Source: Jannaschia helgolandensis (GTDB taxonomy: Bacteria; Pseudomonadota; Alphaproteobacteria; Rhodobacterales; Rhodobacteraceae). From it: a DNA stretch of 64,000 nt. This document shows, in pieces, positions 16,541-26,892 of the stretch; positions within the stretch are counted from its first letter, which is position 1, and every line of letters begins with the position of its first letter. The stretch spans positions 215,001-279,000 of the forward strand of contig NZ_FNZQ01000001.1 in assembly GCF_900109285.1 (NCBI RefSeq). Reading direction: 5' to 3'. The notes below the pieces were generated by a model, which made no database searches, was not told the DNA's origin, and worked only from the letters and a program-made list of their open reading frames with translations. Both the position numbers and the translations under genes were made by a program.

Positions 16541-17559
16541 CCGACCGTGATCCGATGATCCGAGATTTCCTGAAGGCCACCGGCTGGGGGTTCGCGACCC
16601 GCATTCCCTTGGCGGGCGACGCATCCCTGCGTCGATACGAGCGGCTTGTGCGCGGCAACGATCGCGCGATCCTGATGGATGCCCCGCCTGACTCGGGCGA
16701 GGATACGCGCCCGTTCATCGAAATCGCAGACTGGCTGGCCGATCACGGACTTTCCTCCCCAAGGATCATCGCCCGCGATCCGGATAACGGTCTTCTATTA
16801 CTGGAAGATCTGGGCGACGATCTCCTTGCGACACATGCCGCATCGCATCCGGAAGACGAGCCGATCCTATACGCCGCCGCCGCCGGTTTGCTGGCCGATT
16901 TGCACCGTCACGTGCCGCCGGCCCGTCCCTCTTATCCGGCGCAGATGGCCACGCTGGCCGCAACTGTCTTCGACTGGTATGCCCCCGAGGCGCAGGATCG
17001 GCGTGACGATCTGACGGCGGCAATGCAGCGCGCCATCGACACGACGTTGACCGGCCCCGAGGTTCTGGTGCACCGCGATTTCCACGCCGAAAACCTGATC
17101 TGGTTGCCGGAGCGCACCGGCCCGGCCCGGATCGGGTTGCTCGATTTCCAGGACGCCATGCGGGGACCGGCCGAATACGATCTCGCCTCACTGATCCATG
17201 ATCCGCGTCGTGCGGTGTCGCCCCGCGCTGCCCGGGCCGCCACGACGGCCTATCTGGACGCGACCGATATCGACCCCGAGATCCTTCACGCCCGCATTGC
17301 CGTCTGTTCGGTGCAGCGGTCCCTGCGGATCATCGGAAAGGTGTTCACACGCCTTTGCCTGCATTCCGGGCGAACGAGCTATCTTCGTTTCATCCCGCCC
17401 ACTTGGGTCGCGCTGCAACGCGAACTTCGGCACCCGGCTCTGGACGAGGTTCGCGCGCTTCTGGTCGACCTTCTGCCCGAACCCGACGCTGCCTGGCTGG
17501 CCGATACCGCGGCCCGCGCGGGCACTCTCTACGGGCGCGACCGCGCGGGCGCGCCATGA
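16537..17559 (+). CDS. amgK: N-acetylmuramate/N-acetylglucosamine 1-kinase AmgK
   Basis: A 340-residue aminoglycoside-phosphotransferase-fold kinase. In Pseudomonas AmgK phosphorylates MurNAc at C1 in the peptidoglycan recycling shortcut to UDP-MurNAc. Visible: the Ala/Asp-rich N-lobe, catalytic HRDFHAENL with Asp181, and metal-binding DFQDA with Asp203. Assignment to AmgK rather than a generic APH rests on the following murU gene and the GDASLRRYERL start region. It overlaps tsaE and murU by ATGA, so the three are translationally coupled. Confidence 0.9.
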   Translation: MTDRDPMIRDFLKATGWGFATRIPLAGDASLRRYERLVRGNDRAILMDAPPDSGEDTRPFIEIADWLADHGLSSPRIIARDPDNGLLLLEDLGDDLLATHAASHPEDEPILYAAAAGLLADLHRHVPPARPSYPAQMATLAATVFDWYAPEAQDRRDDLTAAMQRAIDTTLTGPEVLVHRDFHAENLIWLPERTGPARIGLLDFQDAMRGPAEYDLASLIHDPRRAVSPRAARAATTAYLDATDIDPEILHARIAVCSVQRSLRIIGKVFTRLCLHSGRTSYLRFIPPTWVALQRELRHPALDEVRALLVDLLPEPDAAWLADTAARAGTLYGRDRAGAP

Positions 17560-18227
17560 TCGCCACGATGATCTTTGCCGCCGGACTGGGCACACGAATG
17601 CGGCCGCTGACGAACGAACGACCAAAGGCGATGGTCGCGGTCGCGGGCCGACCGCTGATCGACCATGCGCTGGATCAGGTCGCCGGTCCCGGCCCGACCG
17701 TGATCAATACCCATCATTTCGCGGATTGCCTGCATACCTATCTGGCGGGCCGGAACATCACGCTGGTCCACGAGTCGCCCATGCTTCTGGAAACTGGCGG
17801 CGGACTGCGCAATGCCCTGCCGCATCTGGGCGACGGCCCGGTGCTGACGATGAACGCCGACGCCTGCTGGACCGGACCCCGCGCCCGTGACTCCCTGCTG
17901 AAGGCATGGGACCCGAGCCGGATGGACGGGCTTCTGCTGATGGTTCCGCGTGACCGTGCGATCGGCCCGTCGCGGGCCAGTTTTGCCATCGGTCCGGACG
18001 GACGGCTTACACGGGATGCATCCGGCCTGATCTATACCGGGGCCGGCATCGTGCGGACCGAAGGGCTGTCGGCCTTTGGAGACGACGTTTTTTCGTTGCG
18101 TGACCTCTGGTTGGCCATGATGAACCGGGGTCGCCTCTTCGGGGTGGAACATCCGGGGCACTGGGCCGACGTCGGAACCCCTGATGGTATCGCCGCCGCC
18201 GAAGCCATGCTGGCCGGGGCCGCCTGA
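17556..18227 (+). CDS. murU: N-acetylmuramate alpha-1-phosphate uridylyltransferase MurU
   Basis: Nucleotidyltransferase that makes UDP-MurNAc from MurNAc-1-phosphate, bypassing fosfomycin-sensitive de novo synthesis in organisms that have the pathway. 223 residues. The signature FAAGLGTRMRPLTNERPKAMV fills residues 7-27, and a metal-binding NADAC (MNADACWTG) and the GTPDG close to the C-terminus fit the sugar-nucleotidyltransferase fold. Its ATG overlaps the amgK stop and its stop overlaps the addB start (TGATG), placing it between recycling and repair genes. Confidence 0.93.
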   Translation: MIATMIFAAGLGTRMRPLTNERPKAMVAVAGRPLIDHALDQVAGPGPTVINTHHFADCLHTYLAGRNITLVHESPMLLETGGGLRNALPHLGDGPVLTMNADACWTGPRARDSLLKAWDPSRMDGLLLMVPRDRAIGPSRASFAIGPDGRLTRDASGLIYTGAGIVRTEGLSAFGDDVFSLRDLWLAMMNRGRLFGVEHPGHWADVGTPDGIAAAEAMLAGAA

Positions 18228-21166
18228 TGCGCGGCCTGTTTCATGAACCGATGGGTGTCGATTTTTCGACCACCTTCGCCGCCGGGCTTCGCGCCCGGTT
18301 GAACGGACAACCGCCCGAGGCAATGGCCCGCGTTACCTTGCTGGTCAACACGACGCGCATGGCCCGCCGGATCGAAGCAGCGCTTGCCGCGTCCGGGGCG
18401 ACCCTGCTGCCCCGCATCGGATTGGTGTCCGATCTTGCGCCACTTTTGCCGCCCGGCGATGCACCCGTGGCCGGAATTGCGCCCTTGGCTCTGCGCTTGC
18501 GTCTAACCCGGCTGGTCGCGCGACTGCTGACCTCGGACCCGAGTCTCGCACCGCCGTCCGCCGCCTTCGATCTGGCCAGCAGCCTGACCCTTCTTCTGGC
18601 CGAGATGCAGGAAGAGGGGATGGATGCCGACGCCCTGACCCGGATCGAGACCGGCGATCTGTCGATACACTGGCAACGGACGCTGCAATTCCTGACGATT
18701 GCGACCGATTGGCTGACGGAGGACGGAACACTGACCCCGGCTGGCGCGCAGGCGCTGTCTCTGGACCGGCTGTTGCAGCACTGGACGGAACGGCCGCCTG
18801 CCGATCCGGTAATTGTGGCCGGGTCCACGGCATCGCGCGCGCCGACCCGGCGTCTGATCGGGGCTGTGCTCGGGTTGCCGCAGGGGGCTGTCGTTCTGCC
18901 TGGCCTCGATACCGATATGCCGGACGACGCCTGGGCGTCCCTGACCGATCCCGACGGGCCGGGCCAACAGGATCATCCGCAATACCGGCATGCCGCCTTG
19001 CTGACGTCTCTGACCAAAACGCGCGCGCAGACGCCGCGTTGGGGGGATGGCGCGCCAGCCGCGCCGCATCGCAACCGGTTGATCTCGCTCGCGCTGCGCC
19101 CGGCTCCCGCGACCGATGCCTGGCGCGCCGAGGGTCCTGATCTGGACGGTATCGCCGAAGCATGCGCAGGCGTGACCCTGCTGACCGCGCCGTCCCCAGG
19201 TGCCGAGGCCGCCGCCATCGCGACCGGGCTGCGCGCCGCACTGGATCAGGGGCGCACCGCCGCGCTGATCACACCCGACCGGACGCTCTCCCGACAGGTT
19301 GCGGCGCAACTGGACCGCTGGGGCATAGTGCCGGACGATTCCGCTGGCCGCCCGCTCAATCAGTCCGCGCCCGGTCGCCTGCTGCTGCACAGTGCCGAGA
19401 TGCGCGGCCAGCCGGTCGAGTCCGAGGCACTGACCATATTGCTGAAGCATCCTCTGACGCATGTCGGTGGTGACCGGCCCGCCCATCTGATCCGCACCCG
19501 CGAACTCGAGGTCAAACTTCTGCGTGGGCGCCCTCTGGCTTTTCCGACACGGGCCGCACTGGATCACTGGCTTACCGATCGCAAGGTTCCGCAGGCATAT
19601 GACGACTGGACGCTCTGGTTGTCGGATCTGCTCGATGCGATTCCGGCGCAGGCCGCCTTGGCACCTCTGGCGACCCATGTAGTCAGCCATCTTTCGCTGA
19701 TCGAAATGCTGGCGAAAGGTACTGGCGGCGATACCGGCACGCTTTGGACGGATACCGCCGGGCACGAAGTCCGCCGCGTTCTGGATCGGTTATCGCAGGC
19801 TGCACCCGAACGCGGCGACGAACTGATCACTGCCCGCGATTATGCCCGTATCCTGGGCGCGCTTCTGTCTGCCGAGGAGGTGCGCGACCCGTTCAGCCCG
19901 CATCCGGAGGTGATGATCTGGGGCGCACTGGAAGCACGGGTGCGCACCGCCGATCTGGTCATCCTGGGCGGTTTGAACGACGACGTCTGGCCCGGTCAGC
20001 CGACGCCGGACCCCTGGCTCAACCGGACCATGCGCCGGGACGCCGGATTGCGTCTGCCCGATAGATCCATCGGCCTCTCGGCGCACGATTTCCAGCAGGC
20101 CGCCGCAGGGCCGGAAATCTGGCTGTCCCGTGCAAGCCGCACGTCCGAGGCCGATACCGTCCCGTCCCGCTGGCTCAATCGCATCGACGGACTTCTGACC
20201 GGCATCGGACCACAGGGCGATGCCGCATTGAACGCGATGGGCGCACGCGGCGACCGCTGGTTGTCGCTGGCCGCGCAGTTGGACAAACCTGTCAAGCGGA
20301 TCGAACCCGCTCCCCGTCCGGCCCCGCAGCTGCCGCCGTCTGTGGCGTTGGACAAGCTCTCCGTGACAGCGATCGAGACGCTGATCCGCGATCCTTATTC
20401 AATATACGCCCGCCAGATCCTGCGCCTGAAGGCGATTCCGCCGCTGCGTCAGGGACCGGATGCGCGGGTCCGCGGACAGGCCGTCCACGATGCGATGGAA
20501 CGCTTCGCCCATGCTGTGCCCGGCCCCCTGCCCGATGACGCGCCCGCGCAAATGCGCCAGGCGCTGGAGGAGGCGCTCGCCCTGTGGACACCGTGGCCCG
20601 GACCGCGCCGGTTGTGGCTGGGCAAATTCGACCGGATTGCTGCCGATCTGATCGCCGCCGAAACCACGCGGCGGACTTTGGGCCGCCCGACTTTCGTTGA
20701 ACGCGACGGCGCGCTTCGCTTCGACGACCCACCCTTCACCCTGACCGCCCGCGCCGACCGCATCGACGACCGAGGCCATACGGTGGCGATCTATGATTAC
20801 AAGACAGGCCCGGCGCCATCGAAGAAGCAGCAGACTCATTTCGCAAAACAGCTTCTGCTCGAGGCGTTGATGGTCACCGAAGGCGCTTTTCCCGACATCC
20901 CGCAGCGACAGGTCGAGGAGATCCGTTACCTGTCCCTCGGTGCGAAATACGCCGAGGCGGCACCGGATGATTTCGGTCCAGATCTGATTGCCGCCACGCG
21001 CACCGAGCTTCTGACCTTGATCCGCGCCTATGCCGACGGTCAGCCATTCCGCGCCCGTCTGGCACCCGATTTGCTGACCTATGCCAGTGACTACGATCAG
21101 TTATCGCGGTTCGGCGAATGGTCCGATACCGACGGCGCCACGACAATCCCGGTGGGGCGCGAATGA
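18227..21166 (+). CDS. addB: double-strand break repair protein AddB (alphaproteobacterial type)
   Basis: Subunit of the AddAB helicase-nuclease, which resects DNA ends for RecA loading; cytoplasmic. 979 residues, the normal alphaproteobacterial length. It is a degenerate helicase fold in which no intact Walker A is seen, as expected for this subtype. The C-terminal RecB-like nuclease has RGQAVHDAMERFAH, LTARADRID and the catalytic IYDYKTGPAPSKKQ near residue 857, then QLLLEALM. The start overlaps the murU stop and the stop overlaps addA. Confidence 0.95.
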   Translation: MRGLFHEPMGVDFSTTFAAGLRARLNGQPPEAMARVTLLVNTTRMARRIEAALAASGATLLPRIGLVSDLAPLLPPGDAPVAGIAPLALRLRLTRLVARLLTSDPSLAPPSAAFDLASSLTLLLAEMQEEGMDADALTRIETGDLSIHWQRTLQFLTIATDWLTEDGTLTPAGAQALSLDRLLQHWTERPPADPVIVAGSTASRAPTRRLIGAVLGLPQGAVVLPGLDTDMPDDAWASLTDPDGPGQQDHPQYRHAALLTSLTKTRAQTPRWGDGAPAAPHRNRLISLALRPAPATDAWRAEGPDLDGIAEACAGVTLLTAPSPGAEAAAIATGLRAALDQGRTAALITPDRTLSRQVAAQLDRWGIVPDDSAGRPLNQSAPGRLLLHSAEMRGQPVESEALTILLKHPLTHVGGDRPAHLIRTRELEVKLLRGRPLAFPTRAALDHWLTDRKVPQAYDDWTLWLSDLLDAIPAQAALAPLATHVVSHLSLIEMLAKGTGGDTGTLWTDTAGHEVRRVLDRLSQAAPERGDELITARDYARILGALLSAEEVRDPFSPHPEVMIWGALEARVRTADLVILGGLNDDVWPGQPTPDPWLNRTMRRDAGLRLPDRSIGLSAHDFQQAAAGPEIWLSRASRTSEADTVPSRWLNRIDGLLTGIGPQGDAALNAMGARGDRWLSLAAQLDKPVKRIEPAPRPAPQLPPSVALDKLSVTAIETLIRDPYSIYARQILRLKAIPPLRQGPDARVRGQAVHDAMERFAHAVPGPLPDDAPAQMRQALEEALALWTPWPGPRRLWLGKFDRIAADLIAAETTRRTLGRPTFVERDGALRFDDPPFTLTARADRIDDRGHTVAIYDYKTGPAPSKKQQTHFAKQLLLEALMVTEGAFPDIPQRQVEEIRYLSLGAKYAEAAPDDFGPDLIAATRTELLTLIRAYADGQPFRARLAPDLLTYASDYDQLSRFGEWSDTDGATTIPVGRE

Positions 21167-24100
21167 CCGGCGTTGCCTATACACCCGATGCCGCCACCCG
21201 CGCGCAGATCGACGCCGCGAATCCGGCCGGGTCGGTCTGGCTGGCGGCCAACGCCGGGTCGGGGAAGACCCGCGTTCTGACCGATCGGGTGGCCTGGCTT
21301 CTTCTGGATGGAGCCGCGCCTGAACGTATCCTGTGCCTGACCTATACCAAGGCCGCGGCGGGCGAGATGCAGAACCGCCTGTTCAAGCAATTGAGCAAAT
21401 GGACAATGCTGTCCGACGAGGCGCTGCGGGTAGAAATCACGCGGCTTGGCGCGGCGCGCGGCACCATTCCCGACGATCAACTGCGGCGCGCCCGCACCCT
21501 GTTCGCTCGCGCCATCGAGACACCGGGCGGGCTGAAGATACAGACGATCCACGCCTTCTGCGCGTCCCTTCTGCGCCGGTTCCCGCTGGAGGCAGGGGTT
21601 TCGCCCGCATTTTCCGAAATGGACGAGACCGCAACCGCGCGTCTTCAGTCCGAGGTGCTGGATGACATGGCGTCGGACCCGGCGCTGCAACCGCTGGTGG
21701 ATCGCATTGCAGCGCGACTGACAGATGCGGAGCCATCGGCATTCCTGTCCGACGTTGCAAAACACAGAACCGGATTCGATCGCCGCTTTGAGACCGACGC
21801 CCTCAAGGCGGCGCTTGGCATCGCTGACGACAGCCCGAAATCCGTGCGCGACAGCCTGCCTGACGCGGATGATCTGGACCTGCTCGAGACGATCCGCGAC
21901 GCGACGCTGTCGTTGTCCGGCAAAACGATGTCAGACCTGCATCGCGGGCTGGCGCAGGCCATTCTGGCCGATACATCCGACCGCCTGGACCTGCTGACGC
22001 CGATCCTGTTGACCCAGAAGATGGAACCACGCTCGATCCGCTGGACCAACGACGCCAAGACTGCGATCTCCGAAGACACAATCGACGATTTGACGGCCTT
22101 CGCCATCCGGCTGGCCGATGCCCATGCCCGGATCAACGCGTTCGAGGCCCTCGCACAGACCGAAGCCTTGCACGCTTTCGCCCCCGAATACACCGCGCGG
22201 GTCGAGGCGCGGAAACAGGCGCGCGGCTGGCTGGATTTCGATGACCTGATCTCACGCGCACAGCGCCTGTTGTCGACCTCGGACATGGCGCAATGGGTGC
22301 TGTTCAAACTGGACGGTGGCATCGATCACATTCTGGTAGACGAGGCGCAGGATACCTCGCCTGGCCAGTGGGAGGTCATTACGGCGTTGGCCTCGGAGTT
22401 CGGGGCGGGCCTGGGCGCGCGCCCGGATGTGCCCCGAACGATTTTCGTCGTCGGCGACCGCAAACAGTCGATCTATGCGTTTCAGGGTGCCGATCTGGAC
22501 GCCTACGAAAAGATGCGGGCGATCTTCGGCGACATGGTGTCGCGACGGGACGACGGAGCGATGTCCGGACTCCGCGATCATGTGCTGCTGCATTCGTTCC
22601 GTTCCTCTCCGGTTATTCTTGATCTGGTGGATGCGGTCTTTGCCGACGGCGGTGGCGTCGGCGATGCGCCCGAGCACATCGCGTTTCACACCGAAATGCC
22701 GGGCCGCGTCGATCTCTGGCCGGTGATCGATCAGGACAAGGCGGACCATTCCGACCGGGTCTGGCACGACCCCATCGACCGGCCCGCCGCCAATGACGCG
22801 AATGTCCTGCTGGCCGAACGGGTGGCCGAAGCTATCGACCGGATGCTGAAGGACGGCACGCCAATCGGGCGCGACAAGGATCGGCGCGCGGTGCAGGCCG
22901 GGGATATCCTGATCCTGCTGCAAAGACGGGCGGATCTGTTTCATCACATCGTGCGGGCGTGCAAACGCAAGAACCTCGACCTGGCGGGGGCCGACCGGCT
23001 GAAGCTGTCGGACGACATGGCGGTCAAGGACCTGATCGCCGCACTGACCTGGGCCGCGACACCCGACGATGATCTGGCGCTGGCGACCGTCCTGCGGTCC
23101 CCGCTTGGTACGATGGACGAGGCCGGATTGTTCGCCGTAGCCCATGGCCGGGACCGGCGGCGGCTCTGGGATGTATTGCGCGACCATGGCAGCGATCCTA
23201 CGGCCATTACGATGCTGACGGATTTGCTGCGGATTGCCGACATACTGCGACCCTACGAAGTGCTACAACGCATCCTGATCCGGCACGATGGCCGCCGCCG
23301 CCTGTTGGCGCGTCTGGGCGACGAAGCCGGAGAGGCCATCGACGCGCTGCTGACACAAGCCTTGGCCTATGAACAACTCGAAACACCCAGCCTGACCGGA
23401 TTTCTGGGCTGGCTCGCCTCGGCGGACGTGGATGTGAAGCGTCAGGCGGGAAAGGGTTCGATCCGTGTGATGTCGGTGCACGGCGCCAAGGGTCTGGAAT
23501 CGCCGGTGGTGATCCTGCCCGAGACGATGAAGCGTACACCACGCGGCATTTCCGGAGTCCGGCGTCTGCCCGATGGTCTGCCGGTCTGGATGCCGACCAA
23601 GGCCAATTGGTCGCCTGCGATGCACGACGCGAGCGACCGGGCCTTGGCCAGCGATCGGGCCGAACGCGACCGTCTGTTGTATGTCGCGATGACCCGCGCC
23701 GAAAGCTGGCTGATCGTCGGGGCCGCCGGAAATGTCGGCGAAGAGACGGCGGACAGTTGGTACAATAAGATCGCGGCGGCGATGGAGAACCGTGGGGCCG
23801 AAGATTACGACTTCGGCTTTGGTCAGGGACGACGGTTGGAGATTGGCGACTGGTCCGGGGTCGCGCCGAACAGGACAGATATGCCCACCTCGGATGTCCG
23901 GACACCGGCCTGGCTGCGTACCAACATCGCGCCGCCGACAAAGGCCGCCACCCGCATCGCACCGTCCGGCCTTCCGGGTGCGAAGGCGCTGCCGGGCGAG
24001 GCAGGCGTTGATACGGCGACGGCCCTGCGACGCGGCACCGCGATTCATGCCTTGTTGGAACATCTGCCTCGACTTGAGCCGGAAACATGGATGGAACGCG

Positions 24101-24543
24101 GGCCCGCCATCCTTGCCACCTATGCCGATGTGCACGAGGATGAGATCGGTGACCTTCTGGCGGAAGCCGCTGCCGTCTTGAACCACTCCGATCTGGCGCA
24201 TGTCTTTGCCGGGGGAACGCTAGCCGAGGTTCCATTCGCTCTGCCGCCAACCGTGGATCGCCCTGCGATAGTCGGCACGATAGATCGGGTGATCCTGACA
24301 CCTGACTGCGTTCAAATTATCGATTTCAAAACAAACACCGAGATTCCGCCGACTCCTGAGAGCACACCCGGCGGCTTGCTGCGACAGATGGCGGCGTATC
24401 GGCTGGCGGCAGAGAGCATCTGGCCCGACCGGCAGGTTCAGGTCGCGATCCTGTGGACGAAAGGCCCCCGTCTGATGGATCTTCCGCACGATCTCGTGAC
24501 GGATCTCGACGCGGGCATTGACCCTTTGATCCTGCCCGCCTAG
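21163..24543 (+). CDS. addA: double-strand break repair helicase-nuclease AddA
   Basis: The ATP-driven UvrD-type helicase and second nuclease of AddAB. 1126 residues. Walker [10 protein letters not shown] near residues 28-36, [11 protein letters not shown], Walker [14 protein letters not shown] near 391, [14 protein letters not shown], the motif V region [15 protein letters not shown], and motif [14 protein letters not shown] are all present. The C-terminal nuclease has [15 protein letters not shown] and catalytic IIDFKTN near 1050. The ATG overlaps the addB TGA. trxA follows 44 bases later. Confidence 0.96.
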   Translation: MTGVAYTPDAATRAQIDAANPAGSVWLAANAGSGKTRVLTDRVAWLLLDGAAPERILCLTYTKAAAGEMQNRLFKQLSKWTMLSDEALRVEITRLGAARGTIPDDQLRRARTLFARAIETPGGLKIQTIHAFCASLLRRFPLEAGVSPAFSEMDETATARLQSEVLDDMASDPALQPLVDRIAARLTDAEPSAFLSDVAKHRTGFDRRFETDALKAALGIADDSPKSVRDSLPDADDLDLLETIRDATLSLSGKTMSDLHRGLAQAILADTSDRLDLLTPILLTQKMEPRSIRWTNDAKTAISEDTIDDLTAFAIRLADAHARINAFEALAQTEALHAFAPEYTARVEARKQARGWLDFDDLISRAQRLLSTSDMAQWVLFKLDGGIDHILVDEAQDTSPGQWEVITALASEFGAGLGARPDVPRTIFVVGDRKQSIYAFQGADLDAYEKMRAIFGDMVSRRDDGAMSGLRDHVLLHSFRSSPVILDLVDAVFADGGGVGDAPEHIAFHTEMPGRVDLWPVIDQDKADHSDRVWHDPIDRPAANDANVLLAERVAEAIDRMLKDGTPIGRDKDRRAVQAGDILILLQRRADLFHHIVRACKRKNLDLAGADRLKLSDDMAVKDLIAALTWAATPDDDLALATVLRSPLGTMDEAGLFAVAHGRDRRRLWDVLRDHGSDPTAITMLTDLLRIADILRPYEVLQRILIRHDGRRRLLARLGDEAGEAIDALLTQALAYEQLETPSLTGFLGWLASADVDVKRQAGKGSIRVMSVHGAKGLESPVVILPETMKRTPRGISGVRRLPDGLPVWMPTKANWSPAMHDASDRALASDRAERDRLLYVAMTRAESWLIVGAAGNVGEETADSWYNKIAAAMENRGAEDYDFGFGQGRRLEIGDWSGVAPNRTDMPTSDVRTPAWLRTNIAPPTKAATRIAPSGLPGAKALPGEAGVDTATALRRGTAIHALLEHLPRLEPETWMERGPAILATYADVHEDEIGDLLAEAAAVLNHSDLAHVFAGGTLAEVPFALPPTVDRPAIVGTIDRVILTPDCVQIIDFKTNTEIPPTPESTPGGLLRQMAAYRLAAESIWPDRQVQVAILWTKGPRLMDLPHDLVTDLDAGIDPLILPA

Positions 24544-24587
24544 CTAATATGACCCGCCCCCGAGGCGCCCATATTCAGGAGAACACC

Positions 24588-24908
24588 ATGGCTACGATCG
24601 CCGCCACCGACGCTACTTTCGATGAAGTCGTCAAGCAGTCCGACATCCCGGTCGTCGTTGATTTCTGGGCAGAATGGTGTGGCCCCTGCAAGCAGATCGG
24701 TCCTGCTCTCGAGGAGCTTTCGGCGGAATACGACGGCAAGATCAAGATCGTGAAGGTCAATGTTGATGAAAACCCCGGCAGCCCGGCGGCCCTGGGCGTT
24801 CGCGGCATTCCGGCGCTGTTCCTGTTCAAGGGTGGCGAAGCGGTAGATCAGAAAATCGGCGCTGCACCCAAAGCCGCGCTGAAGGACTGGATCGACGCCG
24901 CTGTCTGA
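24588..24908 (+). CDS. trxA: thioredoxin
   Basis: Small cytoplasmic dithiol reductant, 106 residues. The active site WCGPCK has Cys31 and Cys34, and the conserved cis-proline region [13 protein letters not shown] is intact. The start at 24588 is fixed by CAGGAG 6 bases upstream. It follows addA closely, an arrangement common in this order, but its own ribosome site and probably its own promoter suggest independent expression. A strong terminator follows. Confidence 0.97.
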   Translation: MATIAATDATFDEVVKQSDIPVVVDFWAEWCGPCKQIGPALEELSAEYDGKIKIVKVNVDENPGSPAALGVRGIPALFLFKGGEAVDQKIGAAPKAALKDWIDAAV

Positions 24909-24948
24909 AATTCGCGATTTAAATTTTCTCGGTTATTGAAAACTTCCC

Positions 24949-24989
24949 GACCCCCGGATGCGTCAGCATTCGGGGGTCTTCTTGTTTCC
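24949..24989 (+). terminator. Rho-independent terminator after trxA
   Basis: GACCCCCGGATG (24949-24960), loop CGTCAG, CATTCGGGGGTC (24967-24978), then TTCTTGTTTCC. A 12-bp stem with one G-U pair and a T-rich tail, 40 bases past trxA. It ends the block that starts near tsaE. Confidence 0.92.
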
Positions 24990-25017
24990 ACATTGAGAAA
25001 GCCCGGATCGCTATCGG

Positions 25018-25392
25018 TCAGGTTTGCGTAGCGGCAAGCCATGCCTCGGCTTCGTCTTGCTCATCGAGTTCGAAACTGCGGATGTCGAGGCCGGGAAAGA
25101 GCGCGCCTTCGAATTCGGCGGCCTTCCTGAGCCAGTCGGAATCGGTAAGCACGGCGCATTTATCGAACTTTCCGAGCAACCCGAACAGTTTTGGCAGGCG
25201 GCTCATCTCGACACCGATTGCCCCCAAAGTGGGCAGGGAAAAATCGGTGATCCTGTAATACATGCGCCCGTTTTTCACGTCTTCGGACGCCGCGATCAGC
25301 TTGTCCAACCCATCCCGCATGGCATCCGCATCGAGGCTGCCACTGAGGTCAATGTCCACACGATTGGCAGAGCGCTTGGTGATCTTGAGCAT
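25018..25392 (-). CDS. SpoIIAA/STAS-like domain protein
   Basis: A 124-residue cytoplasmic protein of the SpoIIAA-like (lipid-binding STAS-related) family: a four-strand, four-helix pattern with NRVDIDLSGSLDADAM at the N-terminus, an RMYYRITDF strand, and CAVLTDSDWLRKAAEFEGALFPGLDIRSFE late. No phosphoacceptor serine in the classical position is evident. The ATG has a perfect AAGGAGG upstream, so the longer frame is rejected. Its partner and role are unknown. Confidence 0.8.
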   Translation of the reverse strand: MLKITKRSANRVDIDLSGSLDADAMRDGLDKLIAASEDVKNGRMYYRITDFSLPTLGAIGVEMSRLPKLFGLLGKFDKCAVLTDSDWLRKAAEFEGALFPGLDIRSFELDEQDEAEAWLAATQT

Positions 25393-25544
25393 GTCGGCCT
25401 CCTTTTGAAGTCTGGGGCATCCTCTTGATGATTGTCGGACCTGGCATTGATCCTGGTCAAGCAGGCGGTCAGATCTGCCCCGGTTTGAACACTCCAAACC
25501 GGCATGGAGATCAGTGCCACTGCCGAACCCATACTGAAATCCGA

Positions 25545-25781
25545 TTATGAGCCGGTCTTGATCTCCACTATGGCAGAGCCGATTTTCCTGCCCCAGGAGA
25601 CTCTGGACCATACCATTTCATGCAGGAAATACGAAATGAAACCGGTTACGGAGCCGACGATGGCTATGCCGCTGCTTGCCATGACCGAACCTGTGAAAAG
25701 GTAACTGATCAGCGTCATCATGATGAACCCCGCGACCTGCCATGTAGCTGACTTGGTAACGAGGCGGATCGTGCTGTCCAT
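25545..25781 (-). CDS. DUF2061 small membrane protein
   Basis: A 78-residue inner-membrane protein of family DUF2061, function unknown. The pattern KSATWQVAGFIMMTLISYLFTG opens the first membrane helix, a second helix spans IAIVGSVTGFISYFL, and the family end HEMVWSRVSWGRK is intact. It is separated from the STAS-like gene by about 150 bases on the same strand and is divergent from the XRE regulator. Confidence 0.85.
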   Translation of the reverse strand: MDSTIRLVTKSATWQVAGFIMMTLISYLFTGSVMASSGIAIVGSVTGFISYFLHEMVWSRVSWGRKIGSAIVEIKTGS

Positions 25782-25906
25782 TGATGAATTCTCTGCGAAA
25801 AGTCGGGTGCTTCCTGCTGGTTACCTGCGATGCCCACGAATGGACATTAGGTCAATTTGCTGCGTAAAATCGATTTTGGTGTTTTATATCTACAAAGGGG
25901 GTAAAA

Positions 25907-26749
25907 ATGGACAAGCGTATCCGTGCTGACGTGTTCCGGACCCGCCTTCAAGAAGCCATGTCGCTCAAAAAGGTTACCAGAAGCGCGCTGTCCAGAGCCG
26001 CCAATGTCGATCGGTCGACGATTGGTCAGCTTCTCAAAAACGATTATCCCCGTCTGCCAAATGCGCAATTGGCTGCTGATATTGCAGGCGCCCTGAGCGT
26101 CAGCACCGACTGGTTGCTGGGCCTGACGAACAGGCCAGAAGCTCCGGGCGACATCGTAGCGGCCGCAATGTCTCTAAGCCCGGCAGAACGGACTTCGGCT
26201 GACGAACAGCTTCTTGAATGGCATCGCGAAGCTGAGGGTTACAAGGTGCGACACGTTCCTGCGACTTTGCCCGACATTCTGAAGACCGAACGGATGCTGC
26301 AATGGGAATATGCGTCGTTTCGCGAGAAGCGGCTTCCCGAAGCCTTCGCCGCCATGCAAAATCAGCTCCAATGGCTGTCATCAGGCGTTTCCGACTACGA
26401 GATCGCCCTGCCGCTTCACGAAATCGAGGCCTGCGCGGCCGGGACGGCCTATTACAAGGGCGTCAGCAGAGATGTCCGGTTCGAACAACTGAATTTCCTT
26501 GCCAATCAGTGCGATCAGATGTTTCCGCGACTGCGGATATTCCTGTTCGACGCACATAGGGTCTTTAGCGCACCGGTCACTGTTTTCGGCCCGAACCTTG
26601 CCGTTGTTTACGTCGGCCAATGCTATCTCGCATTCCGTGAAGTCGAACGCGTAAAGTCACTGACAAATCACTTTGATTGGCTGGTACGAGAGGCGATCGT
26701 GGATGCGCGTGACGTCCCTTTTCATATTCGCTCGATGATGGATCAGTAA
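25907..26749 (+). CDS. XRE-family regulator with large C-terminal sensing domain
   Basis: A 280-residue DNA-binding protein. Residues about 20-75 form an XRE/lambda-repressor helix-turn-helix (LSRAANVDRSTIGQLL..LAADIAGALSVSTDWLLG). The remaining 200 residues are a soluble domain I cannot assign; it is rich in aromatic residues (LQWEYASFREKRLPEAF; YVGQCYLAFREVE). Such proteins are common in Rhodobacterales, with ligand unknown. It starts with GGGGG 6 bases upstream. It is monocistronic, divergent from the DUF2061 gene. Confidence 0.82.
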   Translation: MDKRIRADVFRTRLQEAMSLKKVTRSALSRAANVDRSTIGQLLKNDYPRLPNAQLAADIAGALSVSTDWLLGLTNRPEAPGDIVAAAMSLSPAERTSADEQLLEWHREAEGYKVRHVPATLPDILKTERMLQWEYASFREKRLPEAFAAMQNQLQWLSSGVSDYEIALPLHEIEACAAGTAYYKGVSRDVRFEQLNFLANQCDQMFPRLRIFLFDAHRVFSAPVTVFGPNLAVVYVGQCYLAFREVERVKSLTNHFDWLVREAIVDARDVPFHIRSMMDQ

Positions 26750-26840
26750 CTTCGCCGTCTCCCGGTTTCGACCGCACCACGAAACATTGCTGAGCGGCGA
26801 AGGTCCGCATTGTCCCGCATGGCCGACCTACGAGATGGAA

Positions 26841-26870
26841 AGCCCCCGACCGCGTGCGCGACCGGGGGCT
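26841..26870 (-). terminator. terminator of amtB
   Basis: AGCCCCCG (26841-26848) and CGGGGGCT (26863-26870) form an 8-bp stem extended by an inner CGCG/CGCG pairing. On the minus strand it is followed by TTTCC. It lies 23 bases past the amtB stop and could act on both strands. Confidence 0.75.
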
Positions 26871-26892
26871 CGTCCCGTAGTTGCATCAGGGT

